A DNA stretch of 64,000 bases from Proales similis. Taxonomy: Eukaryota > Rotifera > Eurotatoria > Ploima > Proalidae. The stretch's first letter is position 1; each line of letters starts with the position of its first letter. Below, piece after piece: positions 21,766-34,867 of the stretch. The position numbers and the translations under genes are program-made. The notes under the pieces were generated by a model. The model searched no databases. It was not told the DNA's origin and worked only from the letters and a program-made list of their open reading frames with translations. Location: the NCBI GenBank assembly GCA_019059635.1, contig JAGVRJ010000008.1, positions 806,001 through 870,000 of the forward strand, in the 5' to 3' direction.

Positions 21766-24357
21766 TCAGTTTTGAGAGAGCCAAGTAAAGAGCAGAGCGG
21801 GCGCTAAATAATTCTTACTCGTGAGCAAAAGAGCTTCAACGGGTAGAGATAGGCACAGGTTTGAGAAAAATGAGAAATGCGAATGGAATTGCAAAAGTTG
21901 CCGAGAACGAGTTTGACTTACCTTCAACGCTGTCGGCTGGCTCCGACTCCAAGTCTTTGATCGTCTGTGGTTGCTTGGGTAAGAAGAACACTATGGAGGC
22001 GGCCATGCACATGTGCCAGATACTGTGCAGCACCCAGTAGTTACTTTTGGTCTGTAAAAAGCTGTAAATTAGCAAGCCGGTGGTGGCCAGTGCGAATCCT
22101 GGCAGGTAGTAGACGATTATGGTTCGACGCGACGGGTAGAGCTTGCGCGTAGAGAGACAGATTTTCACCCAAGTGAAGACTGTGAGCGCGATCGCGAACG
22201 AGAGAAATACGACAAAGCTCAAGTAATTGAATCGGTCGTATAGACACAGACTCAGGCAGACCAGGAAGCCGAAAAAGAAGAAGAACAACTTCCAATGGCG
22301 AGGAAACGCTGACATTGCCAGTACGGTGACTATGAACGAAGTGTACGAGCTGATAAAGTCGGCCAGCTGCAGTCCGTCGTAGTTAAAGATGCAAAACGAA
22401 TACAACTCCTGATCGCATGCGTGATAAAACTGAAAGCAGGCGCCATTAGGATCGCCGTTCGGGCTGTTTGAAATGAGAGCGAGAGACTTACGGTCGAAAA
22501 GAACATGTTGTACGTGTACATGAGCGCTTCGATGTACCATCTGCGGTAGAGCGCCAGACTTATGGGCAGAATGAAGACAAGATTGCTGAGCGTGAGAAAC
22601 AGCATTCCGATCAGATAGAAAAAGGAAGCCGGCGCTCTTGCTCCGTCTGTGCATCCGTAGCCTCTGTAGCCGGCCACACATTTGCAAGCGCTAACCAGAT
22701 TCAATTGACTGTTCACGATGTAGCAGGTGCCGTAAGCTCCGCAAAAGTTGGGCGTGCACTGCTCGCTCTCGATCTGAATGACCGAGTAAGGAGAATAGGA
22801 CTTGGGACATGGAATCGTTTCACTATTCAACGAATCGGCCAGTCAGTTAGGCGGCTAGGCAGGTAGTCAAAGCTCAGATGCTTACTTTTCACTGTTCAGA
22901 CACTGTTTCCAGAGGGCAAGGTACCAGCGGCCCATGGGCGGGTAGGCGATGTTGAGGAACTGCTTCGAATAGACTTTGAGCTGCACCTGGGTGGTGAGCG
23001 AGTAGCCGCTCGAGCAGTTTTTGTAGCCGTTTCGCGAATTGAGTAGCAAGCACATGTGAAGCAGCACTTTTACATTGGCCAAGTCAGCGTCTGTATTTGA
23101 AAGGTTCACGACTGCGGCTTGTCGCATTTGATCAATCAGATGGCCAGAGTCGGACTGGAGATTGCTCATTGAAGAGAGGCCAAGCGAACCGCCGTTGTTC
23201 GAAACATCTACGTCGAACTGGATGAAGTAGGGCTGATTCTCGTCTCTGACCAGAATCGCGTTGCTTCGGTTGTAGTTTGAATTGAAGTAATATTTGACAG
23301 AGAAGAATGAGGGGCCGATAAAACGAAATGTTTCGACCCGGCCATTTGCGCAGGCAGCTCGCGTTTCGTTGGGCGCCAGTGCGCACGTTGAGTTAGATGG
23401 AACCGGTTCTATCGAATAGACACACGTTGAACTGATGGCAACGTAATACCAAGTATCAGCTGACGGGTATTCTATTTGCAGCTCGCACGTGCCCGATGAA
23501 TCGCAGTGGTCGTCGTTTGCCCCGTGCAAATTCATGTCAGGAAACGCCGACTGCTTGACTAGTGCGGTCAGAGAGCAGACGGACTCGTTTGTTTTTACCA
23601 CAAACTTGAGCGGTCCCTGCTCGCTCAACGACATGTATCTAAGAAAGCAAGTTTGCTGAGTAAGTATTGTTTTGCGAGCGTCGACTTAGATTGCCAAACT
23701 GACTACCTGTAGATTTTGAACGTGGTGTGATTCTGCGAGAGCACAGACTGCGATGGGTAGAGAGGCACGGTGTCGTTCATGTACCACAGGCTGAGAGAGA
23801 CGGTCAAGTAGGCCGAGCAGTTGGACGTGAGCACGTCTGGCCGAACTGTTTGATCGCTGGTGTCGATAAATGCAGCGCCATACCAAGTGCCGGCATAGGG
23901 CGATGAGACATTCATGAACTCAATGTGACGATTGAGATTAGACGAGCGAGCGTTTCTCTCGATCACCACTTTTAAATTCCGCTTGGTGAGTCGCTCGGTG
24001 CTGTAGCCGGCCGGAAATGTCTCATTGTCGGGCGCAATGACCGGAAAGCCTCCGTGTTCCAGATAGAAGCTGACTGGCAGCGGAGGACAGCCTGCGCTCG
24101 ACATGAACTGAAGACTCCAAATGGCGGAGAGAACGTTGTTTGGAATCGTGTTGCGCAGTAATTTAACATTGCCGTAATAGCCAGCGTACGAGCTGAGTTT
24201 GACGGTCGAGAGCACTTCGTAGTTTTGATAGTAGACTTGAACGGAATTAGAAAACGTGATTGAGCGTGAATGTTCGATTGAAATGCTCACCGAATACTGA
24301 ACGGGCGAGGCCGAATAGACCAAGCAGCAGAATAGCTGTCTGTTGAGCTGAATTCAT
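21766..24357 (-). CDS. TMEM8/PGAP6-type GPI-anchor phospholipase-like membrane protein
   Basis: Six exons: 24291-24357, 23707-24235, 22886-23638, 22492-22822, 21922-22429 and 21766-21833 (last one tentative), about 751 aa (TMEM8A is about 770). Exon 1 is a clean signal peptide (QQTAILLLGLFGLARS). A large N-glycosylated ectodomain follows, then an EGF-like module with CGAYGTCYI and CKCVAGYRGYGC, then seven TM helices. Diagnostic residues: FYHACDQ at the start of an intracellular or luminal loop, DRFNYL, YYLPGFALATTGLLIY and HSIWHM near the end. The spaced His/Asp residues are the metal-dependent hydrolase signature of the CREST superfamily. PGAP6/TMEM8A cleaves the GPI anchor of selected proteins at the cell surface. 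The final exon encodes a short hydrophobic tail and is the least certain part. Confidence 0.88.
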
Positions 24358-27300
24358 TTGATTTCGAGTGCGTCTCACTTTGCGGCCGGGTTAGATTCGA
24401 GTAGACATGTTGCCGTTGATAGGGACCGAACGAACTAGTATTTAAAGCGCGCAGTTGCAAACAAATTGATGGAGCCTTTGGTTTCAATTAGATAGAACGG
24501 CGGCACTGGGCGACAATCCTAATGTCGTCTAAAGAGCATCTAGTCGAGCTCGTCAAGATTACATAACTTCACGCGTCATTTAAACCTGGCTCGAGTGAAA
24601 CACTCAGCGAGCAAGGACAGATGGTCGACAGGCGATCGCATGTGACACTCAGCCCTTTAGTGTCCAAGCTCACAAACTTTACGAGCTTACGTTGACTGCC
24701 TGCCTGCGAGGAATGTGAGCAGCGTAGCACGAGAACACTCAACTCACTCTTCAGCTCATTCATTCACTCGACGCTCTCACACGCGAACTGCGTCCCGGGA
24801 ATGTACAAAGCAGCTGCGATATCGAGGCTGTGCTCGTTCGTCATCGAAATATCGCCCCCTAAGATTTCACGTCGAATTTTAGTCTAATTTTGCTGGAAGT
24901 ATAATTTATGTGGATATGGAGCGCACATAAATAATCAGGCCAGTTGCAGCCCAATATTTGGTGCGCAGGTTGATGGACTCTGCTTTGCTCGTCTCTCAAA
25001 CGATGATACCACTCAGGCGAGTTTATGGTTCGATAAGCGAGCATAATTGCGGGCCCATGCTAATCCGCCATCGGTCTCTTCTATATGCCATTACATAATT
25101 ATTTCAACCGCAGCGTTCACAATTCGAGTATTTGCCGTTATCGCATTCTCGGCGGCGGCGTCAGCGTTTCTGTCATGTCATGACGGATGCTCCCCAATGC
25201 TCTAACGCCGACAGCCTTGTCGATTTACATGCGCGGCACCGCAGCCAGAATTAATGAAAAACGCAACCTTAGACCGAAGAGCGCTTTGATCTTGAGCAAA
25301 TACCAAATACGAAAGCGAATTCAATCAGATTTATAGCCGAAAATCGGATCGCTCGTTTATCACCAACCGCAGGCTTGTCTAGACCCCGAGCTTCGACGCT
25401 CCCCTCATCTACTCCCCATAACAGCACAATATCCCCGTTCTCTCTCTCTCTCTCTTATCTTTGCTCTTCTCCACAAGCTTATTTACTCTAGTACAGTGTA
25501 AACGGAGTTGCTTTCGCCATACATTATTTGAAAGGTCTGGCATTGAACTTCGAAGATGGCCGAATGGAATGTTTGTTCTAATGCCACCAGCTCGAGCCCA
25601 CGGCAAATTTAATAATTCGAATCATTTTGCCAGTCAAGAGGCGACACGTTGGCCGCTGGTAAATATTGGCTTGGAGTCAAGCCGATTAGCAAACGAGGTC
25701 AAGTCTCTTCTCTGTTTTTCTATTCTTTCGCATTCTTTTGCATTTAAAATATACAGAGCCGATAATTTAATGCCGCCTCTTTAGCTCGAATAGAGACTTG
25801 AGCGATGCGATTTATTTCAAGCACGGGTCATGTGAAGAATGCGCTATTCGACACAAACCACATTTCTCTCTGATGTGTGCACTGCTGATGAGAGCATTAA
25901 ACGATCGTCATTCTAAGCGCATTTGATGGCCCATGGTCTGCGAATTCTATTTCAACCTGTGTGCCCTACTACAATCGAGGGCATCGGATGCGATCTGCGT
26001 TTTGTTTACATTTCTAATGAGAGCCGTACGCTCATCCCTTGTAAAGTGGCGCCCTCTCTCGTTCTGGCGATCCGGATCCCGGCCGGCACTGGCGCTGTCC
26101 TCTTCCTACTTTCTCACCACGAGCTCATGACCCAGTCCGGCTGGCGTTCGATCGACTTTAAGAGAAAAGAAATCACTCCATATGTTTGATTATAATCGAA
26201 ATAGAGCAGCTAAGGATTCTGGCCGATTAAAGAATGCGGTGGCGGCGAATTAGAGGCTATCGCCAAAGAGGGCGAGAGAAAACGAGCACAAATAGAAGAA
26301 ATAAAAGACGGAATCACGCTGGGCTCCAAGTTTGTTTAACTCGCAGCTCCTTGGACGGGCGAATTGTGCTCACTGCAAGACGATCGGCTGGCCGGTCGGT
26401 CGGTCGGTCGGTTGTTTGACCGGTGCGTGCAAAGGGCGAAGAAAGAGAGTGAATCGAAGTGGTGCATTCAAATGATTTCTATTCGCTCGGTCAATAAATC
26501 TAATTGTTTCTTTACCTGCCCATTAATGTCAGTGAATAAATAGACGCCTCTTGAAACGCTTTCGATTGCTTTCAGAGGCGAGTTAATAGACGACGTTTTA
26601 TGGGCTTTGACGCGGCAGCCTAGTCAGCCGAGCGACCGATCATTTGCCCTAACGAGCGAATCAACGAGCCCATCTATGCATGAGTCGGCCGCCCAACCAA
26701 AGACTAGGAGAGCAATCCTCGCAGATTTCGAAAGTTTGCCGGATAAGGCAAGCGACCCTTATTCGTGCACCTTGCGCACACTCAACATAATTCATTGCAA
26801 CCAAGAGGGACTTGGCGAGTCGATGAGGCTTTCGGTCTTCCGACCCAATTAGCTCAAAAAGCAGCTTACACCTCCTCTAGGATTAAGCAGCCGTTCATAA
26901 GCGACAAGAAGTGAAGTGACGAGGAGGGAAGTGCAGGCTTCCTTGCCACTGGATAGCCAGTTCTCTGCCTCGCCGCCGTCCTAATTGCCTCCTCTAAGCT
27001 TGATTGGCGCGAAAGGAAATGAGCGTGTTTCGGCTTGTGGCTTGCTCGTCGCCCGGACGCTCCATTTTAGCCCTGTCAGTCAGACAATTTTCAAACTCAA
27101 TTTACTTAGTCAGCACTTGGATCAATTTGACAAGGCACCAACAAGCCGCGGTCTATATAGAGCGCCATTTTCCTCGCTCAGTTTATTCGTTCGGCATCGT
27201 TGAGCTCCATACCTTCACCCGGAGTCTTATACTCGCTCGATTGCCAACAAGGCGTTTCTTGCTCACTCTATTAACTTATTATAGGCTGCAGCTTTAGGGC

Positions 27301-28087
27301 CCCTAGCATTCCATTATGCATCGATTAGGCGTCGGCTGTGCATCGGGCCGCAGATATACGCCCTGCGGCTTGCCACTGTGCTCTTCTCGAGGCCGAATAT
27401 AGATAGCCTTTCACATGCATACTACACAACCATGTATTCGCTCGCTCGTCTCGTGCGCGATCACTGGTCTAATCGCGTCCAGTCAACATATTTAACAATA
27501 GCTCACAGGCGAGCGGGCAAACAAAAAGCCGAACGGTCAGGCGCCCTGCCGCCTGATGCAATTCGACTAATTACGAGCATCGATCGCTACGGTCATTGTT
27601 TACCCGGCGCCGCTGCCAGCTTTCTCTGCCTTTATGTTTGTTGCTTCTAAGTGTATGTGAGTGTGTGTGTGTGTGTTGACGCTAATTCGACTCGCTAATG
27701 AGTTCGAACGTGTTGCATTGGCGAGGAAATGACTCGGCGCGCGGAATGGGCTGGCCCGCGCGTGTGCAGGGCTTCTACGCTTACTCAGATTGCACGATTG
27801 ATAATTAAAAGCCGCCCCCCTCATGCTTATTAAAAGAGGTCAGCGTGGGTCAAGCAAACACTTGCTGCCTTGGCTGACCCCTTGGCTCATAATGCGCATT
27901 ACCTAATCGAGCTATCTGCGCTGCGCTGACCTTCGCTTATCACTCATAATGCGTGCCCTTCCCTGTCATCATCATCATTATCATCTTTCTTTTGACTTGA
28001 TCCGGTCACAATGTGCGTCGCACTATTCAAAGTCGCTCAAATTCAAAGTTTAGATCGATCGAAGACGATGCAGCGCGCCAACACACA
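24358..28087. other. 3.7-kb non-coding interval upstream of plexin
   Basis: TMEM8-like (-) and plexin (+) diverge from here. I see no exon with homology. Simple repeats: (CT)n at about 25439-25457, CGGT repeats at about 26394-26411 and (GT)n at about 27660-27677. The interval probably holds regulatory DNA and plexin 5' UTR. Confidence 0.5.
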
Positions 28088-31000
28088 ATGAGAGCAGCGA
28101 GCATACTGGCCCTATTGGGCGCGCTCACGTGCACCGTTTGTGCCGCGCCGCTCCTAAGCACAATTGAGCTTGAGACGCCCGTGCACGAGCTACTGGTCGG
28201 AGCCGATGGGCAGCTATTCGTGGCCGCTCAAAACCGCCTCTACAAAATGGACGAGAGCATGCGTGTGAAACTTGACCTCAGAATGGGTCCCAAACGACAG
28301 AGGCGTCAATGTGCCTTCATAATCGAGCCTGTCAGCGAACAAGGGCCCCAGTGCATCAAGTACATTTGCGAAGAGGACCAGTCGGACACGGACGTTCTGG
28401 TCGATTACAAAAATCGACTGCTGCTCTTGGACGAGCGCAATCAGCGCCTGATCGAGTGCGGCACCACTGATTATGGCGCTTGCCGCCTTCGCAGACTCGA
28501 CGACTTGACCGTGCTGGGCTGCAACTACTCGGCTCCCGTGGTCCCTTACAGTTCGGCCCAGGGCGTAGTCCTGCCGCGGCCCGGCTCTTTGGCCGCCGAT
28601 CTCTATTTGATGGTCTCGAATGAATACGATGCGTCCGGCCGTCTTGACAAATCTGACTTTCCGGTGTTCAGCATCCGTCACTTAGAGCCGAGCTCGGCCA
28701 CTTCATTTCAATCAAAGTATCCAATCGAGTCGACCAATTATGACCAGTCAATATTCAAGCCGGACTTTCACATGCGCGTGGTTCACAGCTTCAAGCACAA
28801 AGGCTTTGTTTACTTTCTGTTTACGATCACAAACAAGATGCTCAGCGAGTCGTGCAATCGTATCGACGTCGACTCAGGCAATCAGACCGCAGCGAACAAA
28901 ATTGTCACTCGAATGCTGCGAGTCTGCGACAGCAAGTGGGAGGGCGAGGCCAACAGACGTCTTCACTCGCTCTACGCGGCCAGCAATCTGGCAACGCTCA
29001 CCGAAACTGTGATCGAGTGCGAGCAGGACGGCGAGAAATTCAGCGTCTTGCAGGCGGCCGATTTTCATCTTGTCGAGTCCAATCAGACTGTTTCGCACGA
29101 TCCGTCTCTGCTCTTTCTAACTTTCAACCAATCTGGCCGCTCGGCAGTGTGCACTGCGCGAATAGCCGACATCGACCGGCATTACATGAACATGCTGGAC
29201 AAATGTATGGAGGGCAGCAACGACTATGCCGAGCTTGTCAGTCCATATCTGAACAAGAACGCGTGGAAGACCTCGTGCCGCTGCTCGATATTGAACGAGG
29301 CCGGCCGTCGCAAGTCCAGCTCGTCGTCCAATCGTCACCTCCTGTGTCACAACGATCTATTCAACTACATAAACAGCAGGCGAGCATTCGAAGCAGCTCC
29401 GCTCAAATTTGACCAGCCTCCTGTGGGCCAAGTGAACGCTCTGGCCAGTGTTCAAGCGCCCAATCAGATTGTGATCGTGCTCGCTACAACCGACGCCCAC
29501 ATCAGTTTGTACAAGTGGAGTCCGGAGAGCCAGTTCGCCCAGCGCTACGATCGATTTCCACTCGGCCAAGGTGTTTACAGCCGCTCAGAACCGATCATAT
29601 TGAGAATTGAAATGAAACGCCTGCTCTACGTCGCTCATGGCCGATTCCTATTCAAATTTGACTTGCAGCATTGTGCCCACTCGCTTGACTGCCAGTCGTG
29701 TCTGAACGAGACCACACGCAACCCGTTCTGCGGATGGTGCGTCTACCAGCGAGCATGTGCGCTTGCCAACGAGTGCCGTACGCCGGAATGGCTCGAAGGC
29801 ACGAACGAGCAGTGTCCTCTAGTGATCGACGTAAAGCCCGGTCGCTTTCTAAGCCCCGGAAAGCGGCCCGTTCTCAATCTTGAACTAAACATGCCAGTGA
29901 GACAGAGCGCCATCTACTACTGCTCGCTTGCTGATCCGCCAGTTCAAGTCGAGGCGGAAATAGTCGGCGGCCGAAGTCTACGCTGTGACTGGTCACACAG
30001 GCCATTCACGCAAAAGTCTATTCGAGCTCCGTTCGAGTCAATCGAGTTGAGCATTCATGCCAGTCTGGCGACCACTGGCTCTCAGCGCATCCTGTCCACC
30101 CGACTTGAAACTTTCAACTGCTCCTACTTTGCCGACTGTTCAGAATGCACCGACGAGCGGCTAATGGGCGCATGCAATTGGTGCCCGTTGAGTTCAAGCT
30201 GCTCACCAGTGGCTTGTGGACAGTACTCAGTCAACTCTCGTCATTTGTGCACTGTGCTCTCCAATCGGACGATTGGCGCTCAGTCGGTTGCCTACGCTTC
30301 AAAATCGCCCGTCAACATTGTGATCAAGAATCGCCACGAGCACCTTCAGAAGCGGCTGGTCTGTTCAATTAGCGAAACGCCGTCAGGGCCCAGTTTGATT
30401 GTGCGGCCGCTCGAGTTGGCCGCATCCCGATATGTGCACGAACAAGAGTTCACGTGCCGCATCGAGCCAAGTGAATTTATGGAAGCGAGTCGGCCGCTAA
30501 AGCGAGTCTTTCTATCCGTCTGGTGGAGCGAAGATGCCTCGGTTCCATTCGGACCGGCGTGGAAGGCGATTCGCTTCGACAGAGGAAGTTTGCTGAAAAC
30601 AAACCGATCGAGCGATTTCATCGCAATCGACGTGCTCAACTGCGAGCTGCAGGCTCCAAGCTGTGGTGAGTGTGTGAGCGCAGACTTGATTTCGCTCGGC
30701 TGCGGCTGGTGCCCGAGCAGTCAAAAGTGCGGACTGAGAGAGCAGTGCGCCTCGGGTTGGATGAACGCGCCTGACTCCTACTGCGCCGATCCGGTTCTCA
30801 AATCGGTGCGGCCCGTGTGCGGTCCAATGCAAGAAGCCGGCACCAGACTGACGATCGATGGCCAAAATCTGGGCAACACACCCAACGACGTTGAAGTCGT
30901 TCTCCGCCCCTTGGACCACACTCGTTATCCTAGTGAGCTTAGATGCCCGATCGTCGAGCCATATCTCAAATCCAAACTGATCACATGTCGAACGGAAGCA

Positions 31001-34000
31001 ATCAAGACGCCAGCGGACCGCGCCAGCTTCAGCGTCTTTGTTCGCACAAACCTGAACAACCCGTCACAAGTCTACTCGTCTCTAAACGAGTCCAACGCGA
31101 TTCTGTTCACTTATGTCACGCCTCAAGTGAGCCACGTGGAGCCCAAGCGCAGCATTCGATCGGGCGGAACCCTCTTGACAATCGTCGGACGAAACCTGGG
31201 CTGCGGGTCCGATCTGTCGATTGAAATCGCAGGCAGTCCATGCGAGGTGGTCAACGTGAGCCGGAGCCAAGAGTCGGATCGAGTAATCTGCAAAGTACCG
31301 GCTCTGCTCAAAGCGGACGCCGATCGAATCGTGCGAGTCCAAATGCGAATGGACTCGCATCGCATCAATTCAAATCAGCTTCAACTCGAGTACGTAGATG
31401 ACCCGGCCATAAGAGAAGTAAGGCCGCAGGAAACGATCATGAGCGGCGGCCTGTTTATTTACGTCATTGGCAGTCAATTCGAATCGGCGCAGTCTGCTCG
31501 CATTCGATTGGTGCCGAGCTCTGTTGGCAGTAGACTGAACCAACGTCAGCTAGAGTACGAGTCAGATTGTCAGATTCTCAACAGCACTTGCCTTAAATGT
31601 CTGCTGCCAGCGCTCGGTAAAGCCAACAACACTGACCTGGTCGAGCATCTCGTTTCGGTCAATTTCAATCAACTCGAACGAAAGTTCAGCCAAGAGATTT
31701 TTATCCAAGTGTTTGAAGATCCGAAGCTGGACGAGGCGCAGGTGTTTAGCGACGAGTCGCCCATAATCCTGATCAAGGGCGCCAATTTGCTTCGAGGCGT
31801 GCAGGCTTCTGACTATCGAGTGTGGATCGGCTTGTCCGAATGCAACATCACATCGATCACAATGAGCCTGATCGCGTGCACTTTGCCAGGCGAACTTGAG
31901 CCAGAGACAGTGACCAGACGAATCCGTCGATCGACGCCCGACTCGCTCCTCGTCAGAGTGGATATCGGCGAGAACTTTTCAAAGACGATTGGCCACTTGC
32001 GTTTGAAGAGCTCGTCCATACTGAGCTACGAGACGAGCAGCTTCCGGGTCGTGCTGATCGTGGCCACGGCGTCCACGCTTGTCCTATTGGTCACTGTGAT
32101 CGCCTGTTTCTTCACACTCAAACGCCGCCAGACCAAACAGATAAAGCAGCTCAAACTCATGCAGAACGAGTTCGAAAACCTTGAGATGAGAGTGGCACGC
32201 GAATGCAAGGAAGCGTTCACCGAACTGCAAATGGACATCGGAGAGCTGGCCAATACACTCAATCAGACAGGCGCTCCGTTCAACGACTATCAGACCTACT
32301 GCATGCACATTCTGTTTCCGAATCTTGTTGAGAGCGAGCGCTTCTATCTGACCACGAGCGCCGATCTCAAGATGGGCTCGGCCAATCGAGAGAATGTCAA
32401 AAACGGCGTCCTCATGTTCTCGCAGCTCATATTGAACAAAAAGTTTCTGCTCACGTTCATCAGAACTCTCGAGGCCGACTCGCAGAATTTCCTCCTCCAG
32501 GACAGGCTCAGTCTGGCCTCCTACTTGAGTCTGTGTCTCCACGACCGGCTCGACTACTTCACTGAGTAAGCGACTCTTTCGACTCTCATGCATTTCAATT
32601 CAATTTTTTCATTTTGTTTCAATTCAGGATCGTGTTCGCCTTGATTGCCGATCTGATCGAGAGAACAGTGGCGAGCAAGAATAACCCCCGTGTCCTCTTT
32701 CGCCGCAACGAGTCAATGGCCGAGAAGATGCTGGCCAACTGGCTCGCATTCATGCTCTACGATTTCATTCGAGACTGCGCTGGCACTCCCCTCTACATCC
32801 TGTACCTGTCGCTAAAGCAGCAGATTTACAAAGGGCCCGTAGACGCGGTAACTTGTGAAGCTCGCTACTCGCTGAGCGAGGACAAGCTAATTCGTCAGTC
32901 GATCGACTACGAGCCGATCGTCATTCGCGCCAAAATGCAAGACAGCCAAGGCAACCTGACCGAGCAGCAGGTCAAAGTGCTCAATTGTGACACGATAAGC
33001 CAAGTGAAAGAGAAAATACTCGACGCTTTCTTCAAAGGCTGTCCGTATTCGAAACGACCGAACGCCCTTGAGCTCGACCTGCTGCATTTGTCCAGTACCG
33101 GACGCCTGCTGCTCAGCGACGAAGATCGATCGAGCAAGGTAGAGAGCGACAACTACAAAAGACTCAACTCCCTTGCTCATTACAAGATCGCCAACAACGC
33201 CCTATTGACTCTGGTGGCCAAACAGTCGCCCACTAACGATGGCAGCAGCTCGTATACGACACTGGACGCGGTAAAAAGCGGCGAGAACATGACCTTGCTT
33301 TCAAAGTCGTCCAAGGGAAGCTCGTCGCCTCCGACCTATTCTAAGCTGAGCGCCAGTGAACTGGCCTCGGGCGGCGTCTATTCCGCAACTGTTCAATCGT
33401 CTCTGTTGCTCAGCGACTCGATCACACAGAACCGGAGTAGCTCGAATAGATTTAACACTGCTGCGTCCAAGAGCGGCCTATTCTCCAGTGTTCTCAACCA
33501 GTCGGGTGCACAAAGTGCCAAGGTAAAGCGATATCACCTTTCGAAGCCCAACACAGACTGTGGACAGTCGAGGGAGTCGAAGCAGCAAGAAGCCTCGGCT
33601 CGTCTCGTCTCCGAGGTTTACCTCACTCGTCTGCTGGCCACCAAAGGCGGCATGCAGGCCTATGTCGACGACTTTTTCGAAAGCATCTTCAGCACAGCGC
33701 ACGGCTCAAACGTGCTGCCGTTCGCCATCAAGTATTTGTTCGACTTTCTCGACAACCAAGCGGCCGTGAACGGAATCAGCGATCCGGACGTGGTGTACAC
33801 TTGGAAGTCGAACAGCTTGCCGCTTCGCTTCTGGGTCAACATAATCAAGAATCCGGAGTTTGTGTTTGACATAAACAAGACGGCGATCGTGGACGCGTCC
33901 CTATCCGTGATCGCCTCCACCTTCATGGACTCGTGCTCTCTGAGTCGACTCGACTTGAATCGGGAGTCGCCGTCCGGAAAGCTTCTGTTCTACAAGGAAG

Positions 34001-34355
34001 TGCACAAGTACCGAAAATGGGTCGAGTCCTACTACAACGAAATACGCTACATGCCCAAGCTGAATCCGCAGGATGTGAGCGACATGCTCGCCCAAGAGTC
34101 CAAGGTGCCCATTTAACTTTTAGGTTTTTTGATTGCATTCGACTAATGCTTGACTTGCAGAAGCGGCACGGTCTATTCAACAAGACAAACGCCTTATACA
34201 GACTGTACAACGATTATGTGAAACGGTTCAGACCGCAGATTGAAAAGGCGCTGAGCGAAGAGGGCGGCAGCAACAGCGACTCAAAGTCGATTAGCAAACA
34301 CCTCAGCTATCGGCTTCAGCAAGTCATCTATTTAATGGACGCAATCGAAGTGTAG
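28088..34355 (+). CDS. Plexin, semaphorin receptor (PlexA-like)
   Basis: Three exons, 28088-32565, 32628-34104 and 34161-34355, encode 2,049 aa. MRAASILALLGALTCTVCA is a signal peptide, which fixes the start. A sema domain covers about 25-520, with PSI modules (CQSCLNE, NPFCGWC; CSECTDE, CNWCPLS; CGECV, CGWCPS) and several IPT/TIG repeats. One TM lies near 1318-1341 (VVLIVATASTLVLLVTVIACFF). The cytoplasmic part is a split RasGAP fold: LFRRNESMAEKMLANW, GPVDAVTCEARYSLSEDKL, a Rho-GTPase-binding domain, SEVYLTRLLATKG, then FWVNIIKNPEFVFDI. The last two blocks look most like plexin A. A basic RRIRRS motif lies about 40 residues outside the membrane. Nearly the whole ectodomain is one 4.5-kb exon. 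It binds semaphorins and inactivates Rap/Ras to steer axons and cells. AATAAA lies at 34603-34608. Confidence 0.95.
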
Positions 34356-34602
34356 CATGCATGACAGACACCAGCACCGCGCAAGCACCGAGCACTGCAA
34401 CTGCGCGTCAAAGCAGCAGTTTTCGCGCCACAGATTTCCGTTTGTTCGTATTTTGCTCGACGTTCATGTTCCTCTCGTTCCCTGTTTTGTTTTGTGCTCG
34501 TTCGTGCTCGATATATATTTAAGATTGTTGGACAAATCTAAAGAGATTTAAATGCTGTAAATGTGAAAAGAATGACTGAATGAATCAATCTTTCGATGAA
34601 TG

Positions 34603-34685
34603 AATAAATTCTATGAGCCACTGTGAAACTCTGCTCTGAAATGGACAAGAAAATCATAATTGTGTCGCGCTTGAAAAGTTTTATT
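34603..34685. terminator. Convergent poly(A) signals of plexin and DRP1
   Basis: AATAAA at 34603-34608 (+) lies 248 bp past the plexin stop. TTTATT at 34680-34685 is the minus-strand AATAAA below the DRP1 stop at 34868. The two 3' ends are about 75 bp apart. Confidence 0.5.
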
Positions 34686-34867
34686 TTAGATGCGATTTTG
34701 AACGAGCCGGCGATTAGAGCAGACCGTTTGTATGTAAACGAAAGAAACGTGAGTTAGGAGAGGGGGAAGAGGCCAAAAATGGCCGATGCAGAGAGACAAA
34801 AAGGTAAGCATGAAAGCTGACGACGACGACGCTGAGTAGAGTAGAATAAGAAATGGAAAGAAAATTT

